From NCBI GenBank assembly GCA_902782225.1, contig CACZMF010000007.1, positions 1-64,000 of the forward strand: 64,000 nucleotides of DNA, in the 5' to 3' direction. A program made the position numbers and the translations under genes. The notes beneath the pieces are model-generated. The model saw nothing but the letters and a program-made list of their open reading frames with translations, did no database searches and was not told the origin of the DNA. Of this stretch, positions 1-8,888 are shown one piece after another. Numbering within the stretch: the first letter of the stretch is position 1; every line of letters begins with the position of its first letter. This DNA is from an uncultured Bacteroidia bacterium. Lineage in GTDB: Bacteria > Bacteroidota > Bacteroidia > Bacteroidales > UBA932.

Positions 1-536
1 TACAGTGACGGTGTGGCAAATTGGGCCTGCCCGGATGAGACGATGCCAGCGGTGAAAAGCTTCGGGTACTCCTTGAGCATTCTCCATGCGCCCATAGCCC
101 CCATCGATGTGCCGCAGATATAGACTCGGCTCTCATCGATATCCTTCTCCTTCATGAAGTAATCAAGCAGTTCCTTGGCCTTTACATAATAGCCAGCAGT
201 GCTTCCTCTGCTGTCCCATTCATGATCGGTCGGGCACTGCGGCACAAGGAAATACGCAGGGATCTTATTATCCTTGATGTATTTCTCAATATTGCCTGCG
301 GACACCTGCGTCATCTGCTTTTTGTTGTCCGTTCCGCTGCCGCTGTTGCTGTGCAGGTAGATAATGAGTGCTGGCTTCAAGTCTGAGCCGATGAGGTTTT
401 CAATTACCTGATAAGGGATGTCCGGAACGACAGATGTCTGTTCTTCCTTTTGCGGATCTGAAGATGACTTGTCCAGATGCTTCGTAGCGCTGCATCCGGT
501 AAGAAGGCTAAGGAGTAGTAAGAGGATAATTTTCAT
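1..536 (-). CDS. Alpha/beta hydrolase (esterase-like) lipoprotein, 3' part missing
   Basis: The reading frame opens at an ATG at 536-534 and runs off the left edge, so only about 178 N-terminal residues are present. The N-terminus is a lipoprotein signal peptide with lipobox LTGC (Cys at about residue 15). A strand-like segment ending in LIIYLHSNSGSG gives the oxyanion-hole region typical of secreted esterases, and GTSMGAMG is the nucleophile elbow (GxSxG) of the alpha/beta-hydrolase fold. The pattern resembles prolyl-oligopeptidase-like or PHB-depolymerase-like esterases that cleave acetyl or feruloyl esters at the cell surface. The Asp and His of the triad would lie beyond the edge, so substrate and exact family are inference. 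It is divergent from the gene cluster starting at 729. Confidence 0.75.
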   Translation of the reverse strand, partial: MKIILLLLLSLLTGCSATKHLDKSSSDPQKEEQTSVVPDIPYQVIENLIGSDLKPALIIYLHSNSGSGTDNKKQMTQVSAGNIEKYIKDNKIPAYFLVPQCPTDHEWDSRGSTAGYYVKAKELLDYFMKEKDIDESRVYICGTSMGAMGAWRMLKEYPKLFTAGIVSSGQAQFATPSL

Positions 537-665
537 ATTTTGATCAAACAGATTTCGATTTATCTGACTGTCAAAGATAACGTTTTTTCAATAGGATTTC
601 TCAAAAGCATCCTTTACTAGTCACAAAATCTGCAAGTTTTTGGATAGACATATTTTGGGCTCAGA

Positions 666-698
666 TTGCGGATTATCATAGAGATTTTCGTATATTTG
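666..698 (+). promoter_or_regulatory. Bacteroidota-type promoter for the 729-3989 operon
   Basis: TATATTTG at 691-698 matches the -7 consensus TAnnTTTG of Bacteroidota primary-sigma promoters; ATTG at 665-668 lies 22 bases upstream as a weak -33 element. It is 30 bases upstream of the ATG at 729. The remaining divergent space (537-660) shows no other recognisable signal. Confidence 0.55.
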
Positions 699-728
699 CC
701 ATTGCCGCCAAAGTATAACACATCAAAT

Positions 729-860
729 ATGACCAAAACAACTATTAGCTACGCCCCGCCTAGATGCGAATATGATGAATCGTCCCTGGTGGACTTATTA
801 TGTGCCAGCCCGACGGAGGGTGGACTTGAAGGTATTACTGAAGAAGATTGGGTTGTTTAA
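729..860 (+). CDS. 43-aa peptide of a recurring small family (copy 1)
   Basis: ATG at 729, stop at 858-860, 43 residues, preceded by a good promoter and followed 12 bases later by the lipoprotein gene at 873. An in-frame extension to 666 has no justification because it would read through the promoter. The peptide shares its layout with those at 58584 and 61135: Tyr-x-Pro-Pro near residue 8-11, a central hydrophobic pair followed by Cys-x-Ser (LCASP here), and an acidic C-terminus ending with Trp (EEDW). No signal peptide is visible. Similar unnamed peptides next to surface lipoproteins are common in Bacteroidales in my experience; no function is known to me. Confidence 0.7.
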   Translation: MTKTTISYAPPRCEYDESSLVDLLCASPTEGGLEGITEEDWVV

Positions 861-872
861 TGGACTTGCAGT

Positions 873-3800
873 ATGAAAAGTTATAAATCCATTTTTATAG
901 CACTCCTGGCCGTATTGGCGACTGGATGCAATGACTTTAAAGAGTCGCCTGAATCTTTGAATTTCACCGAGGAGGAGATTATACTTACGGCAACCCGGGA
1001 AGGCCTTAACCCCGGCACCCGTTCCGTCCGCCAGAATGACGGATCTGTTTATTGGGGTCCGTCCGAAGAAGTCAGCGTCTTTTACGGCAGTGGCTCTAAT
1101 GGTGGCAGCAAATTCGTATCGACGAACACAGCCATTGCAAAGACTGTCGAACTCCAAGGCACCATTGATACTACAGAACCTGGCAAGGAATATTGGGCCG
1201 TGTATCCCTATTCAGAGGATAATTCTTGCGACGGCAACTCAATCACAACCGTCATACCTGCCAGACAGACAGGTGTTGAAGGCAATTTCTCAGACAACGC
1301 CTTCCCGGCGATAGCAAAAGGAAACTCAACCAGTTTAGCTTTCTGGAACATCTGCGGTGGTATCAAGTTCTCCGTTTCAAGGTCGGATATCAAGTCTGTG
1401 ACATTCAGGTCCAACAGCTATCAGCCATTGTGGGGGGAGGCTCGTATTGCCTTTGACTCCAACGGTGAGCCGGAAGTCAAAAGTGTAATAGGCGCTAGCT
1501 TCTATGATGGAGATGTTTATGAAGTTACGTTGATAGCCCCCGATAATGGCACATTCAAAGCTGGAAAGTATTACTATATAACCATGATTCCAGCCTTTCT
1601 ATCCGGCGGTTTCACAATGACCTTCACGACAGAAACAAAAACAGGATCATTTAGAAGTGAGGGCGTGCAGGAGATCAAGCGTTCAACTTTCGGCGTGTTG
1701 AAATACATTGATTCCAAAGTTACTAACTGGGAGAGTAATGTACCCGTCCCCGAATATGTGGACTTTGGCCTTTCGGTCAAGTGGGCGACCTTCAATGTCG
1801 GAGCATCAAAGCCCGAGGAGTACGGCGGCTACTACGCCTGGGGCGAGACCACCACAAAGAATTCTTACCTCGAATCCAATTACCTGTGGCTCGACGGCGG
1901 CACCATGACCAAATACAACGGCGAGACCTATGTCCTGGAGCTGGCTGACGATGCCGCCTATGCCACTCTCAGCGGTAGCTGGCGCATGCCCACCGAGGAG
2001 GAGATGGAAGAACTCCTCACAGGCTGCAACTGGACCTGGACCACAAAGAACGGAGTGGACGGATACACCGTGTCCGGCAAAGGAGCCTACTCCGGCAATT
2101 CCATCTTCCTTCCTGCCGCAGGCCGCTTGAGCGGAAAGAGCAACCCCGAAGAAGGCTGGGCCGGAAGCTACTGGACATCAACACTTTACCCTAACAACAA
2201 GTTCCACGCCATCAAACTTGATTTCACCTCCAAAGACACCAGCCGGCGTACGACCGACACCAGTCGCGAATACGGACTCCCCGTCCGTCCCGTCTTCTGC
2301 GAAAGCGTAACCGGCGTTTCCCTGAATAAGATGACGATGGAGCTGCAGCTTGACAAAACGGAAAAGCTCACCGCCACCGTCTATCCCGGTGACGCCACCA
2401 ACAAGGCGCTGGAATGGAGCAGCACCAACCCGTCCGTTGCAGTCGTGGACCAGGATGGCAATGTGACCGGCCTCGCAATAGGATCTGCCGACATCATCGT
2501 CACCACCGTCAACGGCGGCAAGACCGCAAAATGCGAAGTAACGGTGGTTGCACCCGGCTACGAATACGTAGACCTTGGACTATCGGTCAAATGGGCCACC
2601 TTCAATGTGGGAGCCCTGAGGCCGGAGGAATACGGCAACTACCTCGCCTGGGGCGAGACAACACCAAAGTCGGCATATAATTGGAAAACCTACGCCTGGT
2701 GCAACGGAAGCGACCAGACGCTGTCCAAATACAACTTCAGCGAAGAGTACGGCGTGTTTGACAACCTGTACATGCTGACAGCCAAAGACGACGCAGCCCA
2801 TTTCATGTGGAGCGGAAACTGGCGCATGCCGACGGGCGATGAGTGGTCCGCACTGAAGAATTTCTGCACCTGGACCTGGGAGAAACGGAACGGCGTCTGG
2901 GGATACAAAGTCAGCGGCAAAGGTTCATATTCAGGCAATTCGATATTCCTCCCGGCCGGCGGCTTCATGTCCGGGAGCGAGCGCAGCCTTGCCGGCAGCG
3001 ATGGCTATTACTGGGCGTCCGACCTCTATGAAAAAGGCGTCCCGTCCGAAGCCTTCGCATTCGGATTCGATTCTTCTGACAAGAAACTCTACGTATTGCC
3101 CAGACAGACAGGCTACCTGGTCCGTCCCGTCTATGCCGAGCCCACCAGCGTTTCCTGGGTGTCCCTGGACTGCAGAGTGGATTGTATATACTTCGGGGAA
3201 AGCCGGCAGCTCACCGCAACCGTATATCCCGAAACTGCGACTGACCAGAGGGTCACATGGTCTTCCGACAATCCGGAAATCGTCAGCGTGACCCAGGAAG
3301 GAAGGGTCACTGCCGCAACGAAACCCGGCGTAGCAACCATAACAGCAACCACCGTGGATGGAGAAAGGAAGGCCAGGTGCACGCTCAGCACTATGAAGGC
3401 AGTCACTCTGGCCGACATGGGCCTCTCCGTCAATTGGGCCTCCTGCAACGTCGGAGCCTCCTTTAGTGATGAGTACGGCGATTACTTCGCCTGGGGCGAG
3501 CCCCAGCCCAAGAGCGGATACTTCCCCGGCAACTACTTATGGTACGACCATCCCAGCACCATGCTCACCAAGTATAACGGAGATGCCTCCTGCGGCAACG
3601 TGGACAACAAGGTCATACTCGACAAGGATGACGACGCCGCACACGCCATCTGGGGCGGTAAGTGGCGTACACCCACAGCGGAAGAATGGCTGGAACTGCT
3701 TGACAGCTGTACGTGGGAAACAATTGAAATCAACGGCGTAAAAGGCAAAAGGGGTGTAAGCAAGAACCCCAACTTCTACAGTATCTTCCTTCCTTTCGCC

Positions 3801-3989
3801 GGTGGCTGTTACGGCTCCACCGAAGCAGACGGCAAGGGCGAAATCGGAGAGTACTGGTCTTCATCCAGGGTGCTCAACAACAATCCCCGGAATGCATACT
3901 CGGCCAAATTCTACTTATACGTTGAATCTCATATAACCGATACTCCACGCCTTACCGGATTGCCCATACGCGCCGTGGCCGACAAGTAA
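873..3989 (+). CDS. Large surface lipoprotein: fimbrillin-like N-domain plus three FISUMP-type modules separated by Ig-like domains
   Basis: 1038 aa. Lipoprotein signal with lipobox ATGC (Cys19). Residues about 30-285 look like a fimbrillin/Mfa-type beta domain (GPSEEVSVFYG, EYWAVYPYS are typical). Then follow three homologous modules of about 190 aa beginning near residues 294, 564 and 846, each opening with a (V/A)D(F/L/M)GLSV(K/N)WA motif, then NVGA, EYG-Y-AWGE and a W(R)MPT strand, and ending with (L)(P/V)(I/V)R(P/A)V. This is the pattern of the Fibrobacter succinogenes major paralogous domain (FISUMP, C-type-lectin-like). Two bacterial Ig-like Big_2 domains (about 482-560 and 755-842, with TATVYP and Asn-Pro segments) separate the modules. 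Likely a cell-surface binding protein; ligand unknown. Related to the gene at 13333. Co-transcribed with the peptide at 729. Confidence 0.8.
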   Translation: MKSYKSIFIALLAVLATGCNDFKESPESLNFTEEEIILTATREGLNPGTRSVRQNDGSVYWGPSEEVSVFYGSGSNGGSKFVSTNTAIAKTVELQGTIDTTEPGKEYWAVYPYSEDNSCDGNSITTVIPARQTGVEGNFSDNAFPAIAKGNSTSLAFWNICGGIKFSVSRSDIKSVTFRSNSYQPLWGEARIAFDSNGEPEVKSVIGASFYDGDVYEVTLIAPDNGTFKAGKYYYITMIPAFLSGGFTMTFTTETKTGSFRSEGVQEIKRSTFGVLKYIDSKVTNWESNVPVPEYVDFGLSVKWATFNVGASKPEEYGGYYAWGETTTKNSYLESNYLWLDGGTMTKYNGETYVLELADDAAYATLSGSWRMPTEEEMEELLTGCNWTWTTKNGVDGYTVSGKGAYSGNSIFLPAAGRLSGKSNPEEGWAGSYWTSTLYPNNKFHAIKLDFTSKDTSRRTTDTSREYGLPVRPVFCESVTGVSLNKMTMELQLDKTEKLTATVYPGDATNKALEWSSTNPSVAVVDQDGNVTGLAIGSADIIVTTVNGGKTAKCEVTVVAPGYEYVDLGLSVKWATFNVGALRPEEYGNYLAWGETTPKSAYNWKTYAWCNGSDQTLSKYNFSEEYGVFDNLYMLTAKDDAAHFMWSGNWRMPTGDEWSALKNFCTWTWEKRNGVWGYKVSGKGSYSGNSIFLPAGGFMSGSERSLAGSDGYYWASDLYEKGVPSEAFAFGFDSSDKKLYVLPRQTGYLVRPVYAEPTSVSWVSLDCRVDCIYFGESRQLTATVYPETATDQRVTWSSDNPEIVSVTQEGRVTAATKPGVATITATTVDGERKARCTLSTMKAVTLADMGLSVNWASCNVGASFSDEYGDYFAWGEPQPKSGYFPGNYLWYDHPSTMLTKYNGDASCGNVDNKVILDKDDDAAHAIWGGKWRTPTAEEWLELLDSCTWETIEINGVKGKRGVSKNPNFYSIFLPFAGGCYGSTEADGKGEIGEYWSSSRVLNNNPRNAYSAKFYLYVESHITDTPRLTGLPIRAVADK

Positions 3990-4088
3990 ACCAGTACCAG
4001 GGACGCTCATTGCATCTGGCCCTTCTTTCCATTGTCTTGAAAACTATGAAATAATCAAAATTTATCCGATTTTTTCATAGTTTTTGAT

Positions 4089-4096
4089 TATATTTG
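4089..4096 (+). promoter_or_regulatory. -7 promoter element of the AAA ATPase gene
   Basis: TATATTTG fits TAnnTTTG and lies 26 bases before the ATG at 4123 in an AT-rich stretch; no clear -33 TTTG at the expected distance. Confidence 0.45.
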
Positions 4097-4122
4097 CCTC
4101 GGACTAATAGTTGGGAAATGCA

Positions 4123-5481
4123 ATGAAAAGAAAACTGACCCAGAAGCTGATAGACTGGAAAAACAGGCCGGACCACAAGCCGCTCATCCTTCAGGGAGCC
4201 CGTCAGGTGGGCAAGACATATATCCTGGAGGAGTTCGGTCGCAATCATTACAAGAATTATATCAAGGTAAGTCTGGACTTGGTAACGGATGTGACCAATT
4301 TCCTCAATGACAATATCAACCCCATCGAGATTATTGCCTATCTGGAATCCTTGTACAATCAGCGCATCCTGCCCCACGAAACGCTGGTCATTTTGGATGA
4401 GATTCAGGATTGTAAAAGGGCGCTCCTGGCTTTGAAATACTTCAAAGAGGATTATCCCCAATATGATATTGTAGCGGCGGGAAGCCTTCTGGGCGTGGCC
4501 GTGAATCAGGGAAACAAGCCTGACGAGGATGAAAAGACAGACAAACAGGAAGAAGACGAGTTCTCTTACCCCGTTGGCATGGTGGATGAACTAAACCTGT
4601 TTCCCATGGATTTTGAGGAGTTTCTTTGGGCGACGGGCAATGACATTCTCTCGCAGGAGATTCGTTCCCACTATGAGACCAACGAAGCCATGCCCGCGTC
4701 GGTGCATTCTCTGGCGTTGGACATTTATCAAAAGTACCTTGTTGTAGGAGGAATGCCCGAGAGCGTGCAGAGATGGGTAGACACACACAGCTATCTGGAG
4801 TGCAGGACCGTTCAGCAGTCTATTTTGGTTGGCTACAATGCCGATATGGCCAAATACGCCAAACCCGCGACCACCGTGAAGATAAGGGCTTGTTTTAACA
4901 GCATTCCGGCCCAACTTGCCAAGGAAAACCGCAAATTCCAATATAAGCTGGCCATGAAAGGTGGTACGGCTAAAATATTCGGAGAAGCCATTGAGTGGCT
5001 CATCCTTGCCGGAACCGTACACAAGTGCAAACTGATTACGCACGGCATCATCCCTATCTCCGCGCAGGAGGATGACAGCGACTTTAAGATTTACATGTCT
5101 GACGTGGGACTTCTGAATACCAAGGCGCAGATGCCGGTTCAGATGCTGCTGAGCTCTATAGAGACAGACAATACATTCCTTGGCTCTGTCGCTGAAAACT
5201 ATGTGGGCCAGGCACTTGCAGCCAATGGCATAACACTCCGTTATTGGAAGAACGATAATACCCAGGAGGTTGAATTCATCCTGCAAGACGGGATGAACGT
5301 GCTACCGGTGGAAGTCAAGAAGGGAAAGAAGGTGGATGCTATCAGCCTGAACAATTTCAAAAAGACCTACAGCTGCCCTTTCGCCTACAGAATCTCCGGC
5401 AAGAATTTCGGGTTCACAAATGGAATCAAGGCTGTTCCCCTCTATGCTGTTTTCTGTATGGAAGCAAATGAGAACATTTAG
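4123..5481 (+). CDS. AAA-family ATPase with C-terminal DUF4143-type domain
   Basis: 452 aa from the ATG at 4123; a TTG four codons upstream is less likely. Walker A GARQVGKT at residues 25-32 and Walker B LVILDEIQD at about residue 90-98 define the AAA_14 fold; the C-terminal part (EVEFILQDG, LPVEVKKGKK) matches DUF4143, which has a restriction-endonuclease-like (PD-(D/E)XK) core with the E-VEF...VEVK pattern. This very common family in gut bacteria has no settled role; links to toxin-antitoxin or mobile DNA defence are suggestions only. A lysine/acid-rich insert (about 132-150, with DEDEKTDKQEEDE) interrupts the ATPase domain. It is a single-gene unit. Confidence 0.8.
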   Translation: MKRKLTQKLIDWKNRPDHKPLILQGARQVGKTYILEEFGRNHYKNYIKVSLDLVTDVTNFLNDNINPIEIIAYLESLYNQRILPHETLVILDEIQDCKRALLALKYFKEDYPQYDIVAAGSLLGVAVNQGNKPDEDEKTDKQEEDEFSYPVGMVDELNLFPMDFEEFLWATGNDILSQEIRSHYETNEAMPASVHSLALDIYQKYLVVGGMPESVQRWVDTHSYLECRTVQQSILVGYNADMAKYAKPATTVKIRACFNSIPAQLAKENRKFQYKLAMKGGTAKIFGEAIEWLILAGTVHKCKLITHGIIPISAQEDDSDFKIYMSDVGLLNTKAQMPVQMLLSSIETDNTFLGSVAENYVGQALAANGITLRYWKNDNTQEVEFILQDGMNVLPVEVKKGKKVDAISLNNFKKTYSCPFAYRISGKNFGFTNGIKAVPLYAVFCMEANENI

Positions 5482-5609
5482 AATCCTATCCTGAGGCTGA
5501 GTCCGGGAGCGGGGGAGAATGAACCTGCCGCGAAACCGGGAGGAGGGCCAGCGACATACGTAAATGGGGTCGAACGCGAAGTGGAAATAGAGGAGAAGCA
5601 AAAGATAGT

Positions 5610-5653
5610 TAAAAAAAAGATAAACTCCACAGCCCTAAGGCCGTGGAGTTTGT
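5610..5653 (-). terminator. Rho-independent terminator after tRNA-Met
   Basis: On the minus strand AAACTCCAC pairs with GTGGAGTTT (arms 5622-5630 and 5643-5651 on +), with an inner GGC/GCC pair, and is followed by a run of eight T. It lies 5 bases past the tRNA 3' end. The stretch 5482-5609 between the ATPase gene and this hairpin holds nothing I recognise. Confidence 0.75.
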
Positions 5654-5657
5654 TTTG

Positions 5658-5731
5658 TAGCGGGGGTGGGGCATGATCCCACGACCTCCGGATTATGAAT
5701 CCGACGCTCTAACCAGCTGAGCTACCCCGCC
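5658..5731 (-). tRNA. tRNA-Met (anticodon CAT)
   Basis: 74 nt cloverleaf on the minus strand: acceptor GGCGGGG pairs with CCCCGCT (one G.T at the top), D arm GCTC/GAGC, anticodon arm TCGGA-TTCATAA-TCCGG with anticodon CAT, T stem GTGGG/CCCAC, discriminator A, no encoded CCA. CAT could also mark a lysidine-modified tRNA-Ile, but the acceptor stem and D arm look like elongator Met. The 7-base T loop reads ATCATGC instead of the usual TTCRANN. Confidence 0.85.
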
Positions 5732-5817
5732 GTTGATCCAGGAAGACGGAGCCGAAGCGCGCTTCTTTGGAAACGGACTGCAAAGATAGGTTAAAAAATT
5801 GAAATAGCAAGCAAAAC

Positions 5818-5848
5818 TTTGATATTTAAGAAATAATTTCTACCTTTG
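5818..5848 (+). promoter_or_regulatory. Promoter of the ribosomal-protein operon
   Basis: TTTG at 5818-5821 and TACCTTTG at 5841-5848 are separated by 19 bases, a textbook fit to the Bacteroidota -33/-7 promoter. The 59-base leader reaches the GTG start of rplM at 5908. Confidence 0.75.
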
Positions 5849-5907
5849 CGTCCCCTAATTTTTGAAGGGATCGCAATGTTAGTATTAACCATTTAAAGAT
5901 CAAGACA

Positions 5908-6360
5908 GTGGACACACAAAGCTACAAAACAGTATCTCTCAACAAGGAGACTGTGAACAAGGAGTGGGTCGTCATTGACGCGACTGATCTCGCACTTGGT
6001 CGTCTCGCCGCCCGCGTGGCCCTTGTCCTTCGTGGCAAGACCAAGCCCGGCTTCACCCCCAACGTCGATTGCGGTGACAACGTCATCGTGGTCAACGCTG
6101 AGAAGGTGGCCCTCGGCGGAAAGAAGATGACCGACCGCGTGTACACCCGCTACACCGGCTATCCCGGTGGCCAGCGCTTCACCACGCCCAAGGAGATCCT
6201 CGAGAAGAGGCCGACCGAACTCATCCGGAGAGCAGTCAAGGGTATGCTCCCCAAGAACCGTCTTGGCAGCAAGATCCTCGGCAACCTGCACATCTACGCA
6301 GGCCCTGAGCATCCGCACCAGGCACAGAACCCTAAAGCAATCAAGTTGAACGAAATTTAA
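5908..6360 (+). CDS. rplM: 50S ribosomal protein L13
   Basis: 150 aa, the normal L13 length. It binds 23S rRNA early in large-subunit assembly. Family hallmarks visible: W-VIDA-D--LGRLA near residues 20-35, GD-VIVVNAEK in the middle, YT-YPGG and the (V)KGMLP-NRLG segment, then HP(H)QAQ near the C-terminus. The start is a GTG at 5908; no in-frame ATG lies between the promoter and the conserved N-terminus. First gene of a unit with rpsI (9-base gap), as in most bacteria. Confidence 0.97.
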   Translation: MDTQSYKTVSLNKETVNKEWVVIDATDLALGRLAARVALVLRGKTKPGFTPNVDCGDNVIVVNAEKVALGGKKMTDRVYTRYTGYPGGQRFTTPKEILEKRPTELIRRAVKGMLPKNRLGSKILGNLHIYAGPEHPHQAQNPKAIKLNEI

Positions 6361-6369
6361 ACAGAGCAA

Positions 6370-6759
6370 ATGGAACAGACACACGCCCTTGGAAGACGTA
6401 AAGCAGCTGTGGCTCGCGTTTATCTCACTGCCGGCAAAGGCAACATCACCGTCAACGACCGCACTCTCGAGAACTACTTCCCCGCAGAGACCCTTCGTTA
6501 CGTCGTGAACCAGCCCCTGGAAGTCACCGGCACCGCAGGTCAGTTTGACATCAAGGTGACCATCTGCGGCGGCGGCACCAAAGGCCAGGCCGAGGCCATC
6601 CGTCTCGGAATCGCCCGCGCACTTTGTGAGGTTGACAAGGAAGCATATCGTCCCGCTCTGAAGGCAGCCGGTTTCCTCACCCGCGACGCACGCGAGGTCG
6701 AGCGCAAGAAGCCCGGTCAGCCCGGAGCCCGCAGACGCTTCCAGTTCAGCAAACGTTAG
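6370..6759 (+). CDS. rpsI: 30S ribosomal protein S9
   Basis: 129 aa. Starts [13 protein letters not shown], has [19 protein letters not shown] and the basic tail ending RRRFQFSKR whose last Arg contacts P-site tRNA in the family. Immediately downstream of rplM, the standard L13-S9 pair. Confidence 0.97.
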   Translation: MEQTHALGRRKAAVARVYLTAGKGNITVNDRTLENYFPAETLRYVVNQPLEVTGTAGQFDIKVTICGGGTKGQAEAIRLGIARALCEVDKEAYRPALKAAGFLTRDAREVERKKPGQPGARRRFQFSKR

Positions 6760-6782
6760 TCATCAGAACGCTATCGCACAGA

Positions 6783-6862
6783 GGTGGTTCCAAACCCTCC
6801 CCCGAATTGGAGAGTTGCCACCCTGCGGAAAAGGCCGGAGACCGGCAAGGCCGCTACTCCGC
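6783..6862 (+). promoter_or_regulatory. Candidate structured mRNA leader of rpsB-tsf
   Basis: The 162-base gap between rpsI and rpsB can fold into nested helices: GGTGG (6783-6787) with CCACC (6818-6822); GCGGA (6825-6829) with TCCGC (6858-6862), enclosing GCCGG (6834-6838) with CCGGC (6842-6846). No TAnnTTTG promoter is evident in it. Many bacteria control rpsB-tsf by S2 binding to an mRNA leader; whether this one does so is inference. Confidence 0.4.
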
Positions 6863-6921
6863 CTTGATGAAAAGAGGCCCGCAAGACAGGGCACAGTTTT
6901 AAAAACAAGAAACAAACAACA

Positions 6922-7809
6922 ATGTCACGTACAAATTTCCAAGAACTGCTTGATGCAGGCGTACACTTCGGACATCTTGCCCGCAAGTGGAATCCTAAGA
7001 TGGCTCCGTACATCTTCGACCAGAAGAACGGCATCCACATCATCGACCTGCACAAGACCATCGTCAAGATAGACGAGGCCGCCGAAGAAATGAAGATCCT
7101 GGCCAAGAGCGGCCGCAAGATCCTCTTCGTCGCGACCAAGAAGCAGGCCAAGGACATCGTCAGCGAGAAAGCAAGCGCTGTCGGTATGCCTTCGGTCACC
7201 GAGCGCTGGGCTGGTGGTATGCTCACCAACTTCCCCACCATCCGCAAGGCCATCAAGAAGATGGGCACCATCGACAAGATGAAAGAAGACGGCACCTTCG
7301 AGAAGCTCGCAAAGCGTGAGCGCCTCCAGGTGGACCGCCAGAGAGCAAAACTCGAGAAGAACCTCGGCTCCATCCGCGACATGAGCCGCCTCCCTTCAGC
7401 GATCTTCGTGATCGACATCCAGAAGGAAGCCAACGCCGTCAAGGAAGCCAACCGCCTCAACATTCCGGTATTCGCCATGGTAGATACTTGTTGCGATCCT
7501 ACCCCCGTCGATTTCGTGATCCCGGCAAATGACGATGCGGCAAAGTCCATCGAGTGCATCATGAACGTTCTCTGTGCAGCCATCGCCGAAGGTCTTGAGG
7601 AGCGCAAGCTCGAGAAGGACAAGGAAGCTCCCGCAGAGGAAGCCGCAGAGACCGCTGCAAAGCCCGCCGCACGCAAGATCCGTGCACGCAAGGGCGCCAA
7701 GGCCGACGAGGCCCCCGAGGCCGAGAAGGTCGAGGCGGCAGCCGAGCCCGTAGCAGAGGCCCCCAAGGCAGAGGAAGCTCCCGCAGCCGAAGAACCCAAA
7801 GCCGAATAA
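6922..7809 (+). CDS. rpsB: 30S ribosomal protein S2 with long acidic/alanine-rich tail
   Basis: 295 aa. The S2 core (about 1-225) shows LLDAGVHFGH and W-PKM at the N-terminus, GRK-LFV-TKKQA, ERW-GGMLTNF and D---DP---D--IP-NDDA. S2 joins the 30S subunit late and helps place S1. The last roughly 65 residues are a low-complexity Ala/Glu/Lys/Pro extension (EAPAEEAAET, EAPAAEEPKAE), which makes it longer than the usual 230-270 aa; such tails occur in Bacteroidales S2 proteins. Followed by tsf after 28 bases. Confidence 0.97.
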   Translation: MSRTNFQELLDAGVHFGHLARKWNPKMAPYIFDQKNGIHIIDLHKTIVKIDEAAEEMKILAKSGRKILFVATKKQAKDIVSEKASAVGMPSVTERWAGGMLTNFPTIRKAIKKMGTIDKMKEDGTFEKLAKRERLQVDRQRAKLEKNLGSIRDMSRLPSAIFVIDIQKEANAVKEANRLNIPVFAMVDTCCDPTPVDFVIPANDDAAKSIECIMNVLCAAIAEGLEERKLEKDKEAPAEEAAETAAKPAARKIRARKGAKADEAPEAEKVEAAAEPVAEAPKAEEAPAAEEPKAE

Positions 7810-7837
7810 GTTCCATTAACTTTTAAAGAATAAAGCT

Positions 7838-8833
7838 ATGGCAATTACTGCAGCAGACGTAATGAAGTTACGCAAAATGACTTCTGCCGGTATGATGGAT
7901 TGCAAGAAGGCCCTCGAGGAAGCTGAAGGCGACTTCGAGAAAGCCGTCGGCATCATCCGCGAGAAGGGCAAGATGGTCGCCGCCAAGCGCGCCGACCGCG
8001 AGACCTCCGAAGGCGCCGTGAAGGCCCGTATCCAGGGAGGCAAGGGCATCCTCGTGTGCCTGGGCTGCGAGACCGACTTCGTGTCCCGCAACGCCGACTT
8101 CCAGAACCTGGCCGACGCCATCGCCGATGTCGCAATCGCCAACTGCCCCGCCGACCTTGAAGGCCTGAAGGCCTGCAAGATGGCTGACGGCTACACCGTG
8201 GCCGAGGCAGTGGAAGCCCAGACCGGCAAGACCGGAGAGAAGCACGTCCTCGTGGGCTACGCCCTCGTGGAGGCTCCTTTCGTGGCCGAATACATCCACA
8301 AGATCACCGGTAAGCTCGGTGCCCTCGTGGGCTTCAACAAGCCCGTCTCCGAGGCCCTTGCCAAGGGTGTCGTGATGCAGGTCGCTTCTATGAACCCCGT
8401 CTCCATCGGTGTCGCCGACTGCCCTCAGTCCGTGCTTGACAACGAGAAAGCGGTGGCCATCCAGAAGACCAAGGATGAACTTGTCCAGAAGGCAATCGAC
8501 GCCGCTCTCAAGAAGGTCGGCATCAACCCCGCCCACGTGGACAGCGAAGACCACATCGATTCCAACACTGCAAAGGGATGGATCACTCCCGAGCAGGCTG
8601 CCCAGGCCCGCGAGATCATCAAGACCGTCGGCGAGGAGAAGGCCGCAAGCCTCAACCCCGCGATGATCGAGAACATCGCAAACGGCCGCGTGCAGAAGTT
8701 CCTCAAGGAGCAAACCCTCGAGGAGCAGGACTACCAGATGAGCGACGAGAAGATTTCCGTCAAGGATGCAATCGCAGCCGAAGACAAAGAGATCAAGGTC
8801 GTGGCCTTCAAGCGTTTCTCCCTGAGCGACTAA
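7838..8833 (+). CDS. tsf: Translation elongation factor Ts
   Basis: 331 aa, longer than the E. coli form (about 280) but in the range of Bacteroidales EF-Ts. It exchanges GDP for GTP on EF-Tu. N-terminal UBA-like domain with KLRKMTSAGMMDCKKAL; catalytic core motif TDFV preceded by CLGCE; C-terminal LKEQTLEEQDY. Ends the rplM-tsf cluster. Confidence 0.97.
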   Translation: MAITAADVMKLRKMTSAGMMDCKKALEEAEGDFEKAVGIIREKGKMVAAKRADRETSEGAVKARIQGGKGILVCLGCETDFVSRNADFQNLADAIADVAIANCPADLEGLKACKMADGYTVAEAVEAQTGKTGEKHVLVGYALVEAPFVAEYIHKITGKLGALVGFNKPVSEALAKGVVMQVASMNPVSIGVADCPQSVLDNEKAVAIQKTKDELVQKAIDAALKKVGINPAHVDSEDHIDSNTAKGWITPEQAAQAREIIKTVGEEKAASLNPAMIENIANGRVQKFLKEQTLEEQDYQMSDEKISVKDAIAAEDKEIKVVAFKRFSLSD

Positions 8834-8848
8834 GAGTTACAGCTTAAT

Positions 8849-8888
8849 CAAAAGCCGGACTGAGCAATCGGTCCGGCTTTTTCTTTTT
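8849..8888 (+). terminator. Terminator downstream of tsf
   Basis: AAGCCGGAC (8852-8860) pairs with GTCCGGCTT (8871-8879) around a 10-base loop and is followed by TTTTCTTTTT. On the opposite strand the hairpin is flanked by A/T too, so it may also stop transcription from gldH coming the other way. Confidence 0.85.

Noticed and set aside
666-728. 21-codon extension of the first small peptide
   Set aside because: It would place the start upstream of the -7 promoter box at 691-698.
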